Source: Ardenticatenaceae bacterium
Lineage (GTDB): Bacteria > Chloroflexota > Anaerolineae > Promineifilales > Promineifilaceae
Assembly: GCA_020634565.1 (NCBI GenBank)
Contig: JACKBN010000002.1
Location: 62,001-126,000, forward strand
Length of the DNA stretch: 64,000 nucleotides
Reading direction: 5' to 3'
The stretch's first letter is position 1. Each line of letters opens with the position of its first letter. Made by a program: the position numbers and the translations under genes. This document shows positions 60,122-64,000 of the stretch, in pieces. The notes beneath the pieces are model-generated. The model searched no databases. It saw only the letters and a list, made by a program, of their open reading frames with translations, and had not been told where the DNA came from.

Positions 60122-60328
60122 TTATGCTTCTACGGGTCTTTCAAAGATCACTTCATAATGGTGCTGGTCTCTGAAAAAGCCCGTGGGCGGGGGCGAAAAG
60201 ATTTGCACAAACCGCCACCCCTGTGCTGCCATTCGCTCAATCAGGGCCTGATGATTCATTTTGGGGTCCAAATTTGATTCATCCAGTTCAACGGTTACAA
60301 ACTTATACTCGTATTTTGGGTTTGCCAT
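60122..60328 (-). CDS. DUF4177 domain-containing small protein
   Basis: This 68-residue protein fits DUF4177: opening strand 'YEYKFVTVEL', then 'ALIERMAAQGWRFVQI' (key L, Q/E, G, W), and a closing strand 'HHYEVIFERP'. AAGGAAC precedes ATG 60328. It is too short to assign a function. A strong palindrome follows upstream at 60364-60398. Confidence 0.88.
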   Translation of the reverse strand: MANPKYEYKFVTVELDESNLDPKMNHQALIERMAAQGWRFVQIFSPPPTGFFRDQHHYEVIFERPVEA

Positions 60329-60363
60329 CGTGGGTTCCTTGTCAAGCCGAAAATATATTGCCC

Positions 60364-60398
60364 ATTGTAGAGACGTTGCATTGCAACGTCTCTACAAT
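60364..60398. repeat. Perfect GTAGAGACGTTGCA palindrome
   Basis: ATTGTAGAGACGTTGCA (60364-60380), a central T, TGCAACGTCTCTACAAT (60382-60398): a 17-bp perfect stem. The core 'GTAGAGACGTTGCA' is a well-known dispersed palindrome of cyanobacteria and some other phyla. It is placed between the DUF4177 gene and the 3' end of the oligoendopeptidase gene. Confidence 0.9.
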
Positions 60399-60406
60399 CA
60401 TTTTTG

Positions 60407-62116
60407 TTAGGCAGGGAGCCGTTTTTCAATCTGCTCTTCTAGCAGGTCGATCATCTGCCCGACCATGTCATGGTCGTAGGCAAACTGAACGTTGGCGGTT
60501 TGGTATAGTGCGGGCAGCGTTTGCGTGCCGCCTTGGGCCAGCGCCAGCCGGTAATCTTCCACTGCCTGCGCCTGATCCTGCATGGCGTTGCGCCAAATTT
60601 GCAGTGCGCCCAGCTGGGCCAGACCATATTCAATATAGTAAAACGGCGCACGGAAGATGTGCTGCTTGCGGTGCCAGCCGGTGTCCAGCACGTCCTCAAA
60701 GCCGCTGAAGTCGATTTGGGGCACATACGTCTGCCACAGTTCGCACCATTTGGCATCTGCTTTGCTGGCGTCGATGGCGTCGTCGATGTGCAAATAAGCC
60801 CAATGCTGGAACGCATCCACCACAGCCATGTAGGGCCAGAAAAGCACGATTTTTTCCAGGTGGGTAACAAACCAGCTGTCGGCATCTTCTTGCGTGAAAA
60901 ACCCATCTTTGTTTTTAGTAATGTAGGGCGCGGTGAGCAATTCCATCGCCATAGAAGCGACTTCGTTGAACTCCATCGGAGAGCCTTTTTGCGGCTGGTA
61001 GGGCAGCTTGTTGCGCTCGAAGTTGTGGAAGGCGTGGCCTGCTTCGTGGAACAGCGTGCGGATGTCGGAGCCGGTGCCGGTGCTGTTCATGAAGATAAAC
61101 GGCCGTTCCGAAGCCGGATAATTGGTGCAGTATGCCCCCGGCGCTTTGCCTTTGCGATTGGGCATGTCTAGCAGCTCTTCCTGCCGCATGATGTCAAAAT
61201 AGTCGCCCAGAACGGGGTCCACCTGCCGGAAAACTGTGGCAGACGTTTGGGCCAGTTCATCGGTGTTGGCAAACGGCCGTAACGCGGGCAGCGCATACAA
61301 AAAGACGTCGGCACTCACGTCCCAGGGGCGCAGCGTTTCCACCCCCAGCTTTTGCCGGTACCGTTCATAGACGCGGCTGGCGGCAGGCACCACCACATCG
61401 GCGATGGCTTGATGGAAAACGGCCGCATCTGCTGGTGTGTAGTCAAACCGTTTCTTTTGCTGCCAGGTGTAGGCCCGAAAATCGGAGTAGCCTGCGTTTT
61501 GGGCGATTTGGTGCCGCTGGGGCAACAGCTCGGCCCACAAATCGTTTAGCGCCTCCCGATCTTCCAGACGGCGTTCCGCGCTGAGTCGCCAGCCGCGCTC
61601 GCGCAGGTCACGGTCCGGGTTTTCTAGCTTGGTGGCCAGCTGGGTCAATGTCAGCTCTTCACCTTCCCACTCCACCGACTGTGAGCCGATGATCCGGTTG
61701 TACACCTGGCTGCGCTTCATTTGTTCGCTGATGAGCGGCAAGTTTTCCTCGGTGAACAGCTCCGCCTCGGCGCGCATGTTGCGCAGCGGGATGGCCATGC
61801 CATCTGGCTCCAAACCACTGTCCAGCAGCCGCTGTTGCAGGCTGTTTTCCGCCTTTTGCACGTGAGGGAACAGCGCGTCCAGAAACTGGTTCATGGCGGC
61901 TTCGGCCACGTCGTCATGCGTATCCTGTGTGGTAGCCACGCGCAGCCGGGCGGCCCGTTCAGACAGCAGGTCGCTCAGTTTGGTCCAGTCGGCTAGCCAT
62001 TGGTCGATGGTGTTGGGCGTTAACGGCCGTTCCTGCAAATCGGCATAAAACGGGGCAATTTTGTCCCAGGGCCAATTCTTGAATTCCTCGATTGTGGGGG
62101 GGAGTTGGGTAAACAT
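60407..62116 (-). CDS. pepF: M3 family oligoendopeptidase
   Basis: This 569-residue cytoplasmic zinc peptidase degrades oligopeptides. The catalytic helix has His357-Glu358-x2-His361 in 'TLFHEAGHAFHNFE', and the third ligand is Glu385 in 'MEFNEVASMAMELL'. The remaining helices have the M3 shape, with 'GRKGKAPGAYC'-like substrate-loop residues near 322-330. GGAG precedes ATG 62116. It is on its own between palindromic spacers. Confidence 0.93.
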   Translation of the reverse strand: MFTQLPPTIEEFKNWPWDKIAPFYADLQERPLTPNTIDQWLADWTKLSDLLSERAARLRVATTQDTHDDVAEAAMNQFLDALFPHVQKAENSLQQRLLDSGLEPDGMAIPLRNMRAEAELFTEENLPLISEQMKRSQVYNRIIGSQSVEWEGEELTLTQLATKLENPDRDLRERGWRLSAERRLEDREALNDLWAELLPQRHQIAQNAGYSDFRAYTWQQKKRFDYTPADAAVFHQAIADVVVPAASRVYERYRQKLGVETLRPWDVSADVFLYALPALRPFANTDELAQTSATVFRQVDPVLGDYFDIMRQEELLDMPNRKGKAPGAYCTNYPASERPFIFMNSTGTGSDIRTLFHEAGHAFHNFERNKLPYQPQKGSPMEFNEVASMAMELLTAPYITKNKDGFFTQEDADSWFVTHLEKIVLFWPYMAVVDAFQHWAYLHIDDAIDASKADAKWCELWQTYVPQIDFSGFEDVLDTGWHRKQHIFRAPFYYIEYGLAQLGALQIWRNAMQDQAQAVEDYRLALAQGGTQTLPALYQTANVQFAYDHDMVGQMIDLLEEQIEKRLPA

Positions 62117-62215
62117 GATCGCTCCAGTTGAATGGTTTGTTTAACTTGACTTAATCATTTAAATAATTTTAAATGCACGGCGATAATAAATGAAAACGAG
62201 GGATTGTCAAGGTTT

Positions 62216-62665
62216 TTAGGTATCTGTGGGCAGGGTATCACCGAAGGAACGGCCGTACCAAATGAGGAAAATGATCAGTCCGAAAGGCCCGGTCATTAGC
62301 GTGAAAAGCAGGGCGGGGATGCGCACCCAAGCGGGCGCGTTTAGGCGGCGGCACTGGCGGAAAATCCACGCGCCGGTGAACAAATCGAGCGCCAGCATGT
62401 GCGCCCAGCCTGCCAGCGCGCCCTGTGGACTGCTCAACCCGGTGCGCACGCCCTCCAAGCTCATGATGTCCAGCTTGACCTCGCCACCGCTGTTTTGGTC
62501 CTGCCGCACGGCGTTGATGATCGCCAGGACGTAATGCGCTGCAGCGATGGCCAACACGCTGCTGGAGCGGCTGGCCCGCTCGGTGAGGGGATGGTTGGGG
62601 GCAAACATCATCGCCAGCCAGAGCGGCATGGGGAACGTGTTGAGATATTTGAAGAAGGTTTCCAT
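62216..62665 (-). CDS. ABA4-like family protein (DUF4281)
   Basis: The protein has 149 residues from ATG 62665. The ribosome-binding site decides the start: AAAAAGGA lies about nine bases before 62665 but touches the alternative ATG at 62674. It has four hydrophobic helices and the ABA4-like core 'GWAHMLALDLFTGAWIFRQCRRLN' (key G, W, H, D, L, F, G, W, I, R), then 'FTLMTGPFGLIIFLIWYG'. In plants ABA4 is needed for neoxanthin formation; the bacterial role is unknown. It lies beside a CrtI-like gene, suggesting carotenoid or isoprenoid context. Confidence 0.8.
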   Translation of the reverse strand: METFFKYLNTFPMPLWLAMMFAPNHPLTERASRSSSVLAIAAAHYVLAIINAVRQDQNSGGEVKLDIMSLEGVRTGLSSPQGALAGWAHMLALDLFTGAWIFRQCRRLNAPAWVRIPALLFTLMTGPFGLIIFLIWYGRSFGDTLPTDT

Positions 62666-62687
62666 CAAAGTCATCCTTTTTGGAATG

Positions 62688-62758
62688 GGACGCAGATAAA
62701 CGCTGATGACGCGGATTTTTTTTGATCTGCGTTAATCCGCGTTTATCAGCGTTCTATT
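62688..62758. repeat. Dispersed long hairpin element, copy 2, overlapping a gene end
   Basis: AACGCTGAT (62699-62707) pairs with ATCAGCGTT (62745-62753), and ACGCGGAT (62709-62716) with ATCCGCGT (62735-62742), around a T-rich centre. It is related to the element at 57720-57795. Its right arm encodes the last residues and the stop codon (62732-62734) of the CrtI-like gene. Confidence 0.88.
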
Positions 62759-64000
62759 TTGAGTTTGGGAAAAACCATGCTGCCAAAAGCGAAACGGCCG
62801 TTCCATCCGACTCATTCTTTCCACCAAATTGGCCACGCGCAGGCCGCCCAGCGTGACGCCCGCGGTGGATTGGCCGGGGAAGATGGAGTCGCCCACCAGC
62901 CACACATTGTCGATGCCAGTAGATGGTCCGCGCGCCTGCAAGATTGATTTTTGCGCAAAACCACCCACCATGCCAGACGGCCGTCTCGTGTAAAACTCAA
63001 ACGTCACTGGCGTACCCGGCAGGCAGAGGGTGATGGCGTTGCGCAGGCCGGGCAGAGCGGTCTCGGCAGCGGTAAGCAGGCGTTCCGTGTACTCGTCGCG
63101 GCGGGCGTGGTAAGCGGCCTTGTCACCGTGACGCAGCTGCCACCAGGGGGCAATCGCCGTGTGCGTTGAAAGCGTGAGGGCGCGATGGCCTGCCGGCGCG
63201 CGGCTGGCATCTTCGGGATCGGACATGGACACAAAGACGGAGTTACCTTCGCCTAACGGCCGTTCCGCATCCACAATAATTTGGTGATGTCCGGCGCTTG
63301 TTTGCGGCAGTTTTGCCGCGTCTACGCCCAGATACAGCGTGAACGCACCCCAGGTAGCTTCCCGCTGGCGTACTTCTTTGGCCATTTTGGCTGGCGCATT
63401 TTCGCCCAGCACATTGCGCAGCGCCCACGGGGTGAGGTTGGCCAGAATGTTGTCGGCCTCGACGCGTAATCCTTTATTGGTGCGGACGGCGGCGGCACGG
63501 CCGTTTTTCATCTCAATTTCCGTTACCTGCTGGCGGAAAAGCACCTCGCCGCTGTTTTGGCGAATCCAGTTCACCAGCGTGTCCGCCAGCGCGCCGATGC
63601 CACCTCGGACGTGGTTGACGCCGCGCCGGGGTAAATCGAGCGCCGCGCTGCCGTAAAGCGCGTTCGCTTCACTGCTGGTGGTTTGGGCGGAGATAAGCAG
63701 TTGGGCATCGACAAAGGCGTGGAAGAGCGGATCGTTGCTGGGCATGAGGCTGCCAATGGTGCGTAGCAGGTAGGGCAAGGAGCGCAAAGTTTGGGGACGC
63801 ACGGCACGAGCTAGTGTGTAAATGTCGTGTAGCGATTCTGGTGGCCAGGGAAACGGTCGTGACGAGACGTCCCAGGAAATATCGGCGAGCATTTCTAGCG
63901 TTTGCCAGAAGCGTTCGGTGCCGGGGAAGGCGGCTTGGCGTTCGGCTTGCCACTGCTGCGCATCGGCCCATTGGGTGACGGAACGGCCGTCTGGCAAATG
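62732..64000 (-). CDS. CrtI-like FAD-dependent oxidoreductase (phytoene desaturase family), 5' end outside window
   Basis: 422 C-terminal residues are visible; the frame continues past the right edge, and a TTG at 63997 is not a real start. Features of the phytoene desaturase/CrtD/carotenoid isomerase group are 'GSAALDLPRRGVNHVRGGIGALADTLV', 'ADNILANLTPWAL', 'GAFTLYLGVD', and the C-terminal FAD motif 'NVWLVGDSIFPGQSTAGVTLGGLRVANLV' (key G, D, P, G, S, G, V, G, G). It probably desaturates or isomerises a carotenoid, possibly another polyene. The last residues ('NRTLINAD') come from the repeat at 62688-62758, so the natural C-terminus was probably altered. Confidence 0.87.
   Translation of the reverse strand, partial: HLPDGRSVTQWADAQQWQAERQAAFPGTERFWQTLEMLADISWDVSSRPFPWPPESLHDIYTLARAVRPQTLRSLPYLLRTIGSLMPSNDPLFHAFVDAQLLISAQTTSSEANALYGSAALDLPRRGVNHVRGGIGALADTLVNWIRQNSGEVLFRQQVTEIEMKNGRAAAVRTNKGLRVEADNILANLTPWALRNVLGENAPAKMAKEVRQREATWGAFTLYLGVDAAKLPQTSAGHHQIIVDAERPLGEGNSVFVSMSDPEDASRAPAGHRALTLSTHTAIAPWWQLRHGDKAAYHARRDEYTERLLTAAETALPGLRNAITLCLPGTPVTFEFYTRRPSGMVGGFAQKSILQARGPSTGIDNVWLVGDSIFPGQSTAGVTLGGLRVANLVERMSRMERPFRFWQHGFSQTQNRTLINAD

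Larger units (their letters stand above)
1..64000. repeat. Dispersed ACGGCCGT palindrome family, about 100 copies
   Basis: The self-complementary octamer ACGGCCGT, usually within AACGGCCGTT, recurs about 100 times by eye, roughly one per 630 bases. A given 8-mer is expected about once in 64 kb. Examples start near 733, 2045, 5213, 9245, 10480, 20582, 27259, 42072, 42098, 48724, 54730 and 63983. Copies lie in coding sequence, where they read as Thr-Ala-Val, (Asn/Asp/Tyr)-Gly-Arg or Arg-Pro according to frame, and in spacers. One-base variants (GCGGCCGT, ACGGCCGA, ACGGCCGC) are also common. The behaviour resembles the cyanobacterial HIP1 octamer. Function is unknown. Confidence 0.9.

Noticed and set aside
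1..64000. tRNA, rRNA and riboswitch genes
   Set aside because: No cloverleaf with a GTTCRA T-loop, rRNA-like block or recognisable riboswitch core was found by eye; a dedicated covariance-model scan would be needed to exclude small ones.
63996..64000. TTG at 63997 as the start of the CrtI-like gene
   Set aside because: The frame stays open to the window edge and the N-terminal FAD-binding GxGxxG region is missing, so the true start lies outside.

Overview
The window reads as a chromosomal segment of a Chloroflexota bacterium, probably Anaerolineae- or Ardenticatenia-like. This is inferred from gene content: a very large SecA, soluble multi-GAF histidine kinases, Ser/Thr kinases and WD40 proteins joined by Thr/Pro-rich linkers, SH3b-repeat surface proteins, and YfhO-type and PFL-family proteins. 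There is no prophage, insertion sequence, CRISPR array, rRNA or recognisable tRNA. The most striking property is not a gene: the 8-base palindrome ACGGCCGT occurs about 100 times (counted by eye) in 64 kb, where about one is expected by chance. It lies in genes and spacers alike, like the HIP1 element of cyanobacteria.

Layout. 1-5 kb: an ArsR/DUF2087 regulator pair with a palindromic operator, membrane proteins, methionine aminopeptidase and an AI-2E family exporter. 5-11.5 kb: two SDR oxidoreductases, a divergent QueA-like protein, a LysE transporter, a lipoprotein beta-propeller and a BrkB-type membrane protein with a frameshifted tail. 11.5-16.5 kb: an alpha-glucan and glycosyl-transfer cluster (debranching-like enzyme, GT4, YkvA, GH13). 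16.6-20.2 kb: HdeD, an ABC-2 exporter and a GlsB-like protein. 20.4-22.6 kb: a zinc-type ABC importer with a Fur/Zur regulator. 23-24.7 kb: a secreted protein with six SH3b domains. 24.8-27.2 kb: a B12-binding mutase subunit, MeaB and PRPP synthetase. 27.3-35.6 kb: a 1313-residue SecA and a 1348-residue GAF histidine kinase. 35.6-43.2 kb: adenosine deaminase, Fpg/MutM, a lipid kinase, threonine aldolase and unknowns. 43.2-50.2 kb: a transmembrane Ser/Thr kinase with FHA and other extracytoplasmic modules, DinB, YfhO-like and HD proteins.

51-56.5 kb holds two adjacent minus-strand genes, a Ser/Thr kinase-WD40 protein and a membrane-anchored WD40 protein. About twenty single-base-type frameshifts break them, nearly all inside 51.85-54.75 kb, while the peptide between breaks stays intact. 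This looks more like unpolished consensus than evolutionary decay, but raw reads would have to decide. 56.5-64 kb carries an ACT plus PFL-family pair, small conserved proteins, PepF, and an ABA4-like protein next to a CrtI-like FAD oxidoreductase that runs off the edge. This last stretch also holds five different extragenic palindromes within 6 kb. One of them supplies the C-terminus and stop codon of the CrtI-like gene.

Most genes form short strings with ATGA/GTGA overlaps or gaps under 30 nt. Convergent pairs are separated by clear hairpin terminators. I see no single complete novel pathway. The strongest candidates for undescribed biology are the ACGGCCGT palindrome, the two SecA insertions, the composite receptor kinases and the ABA4/CrtI pair.
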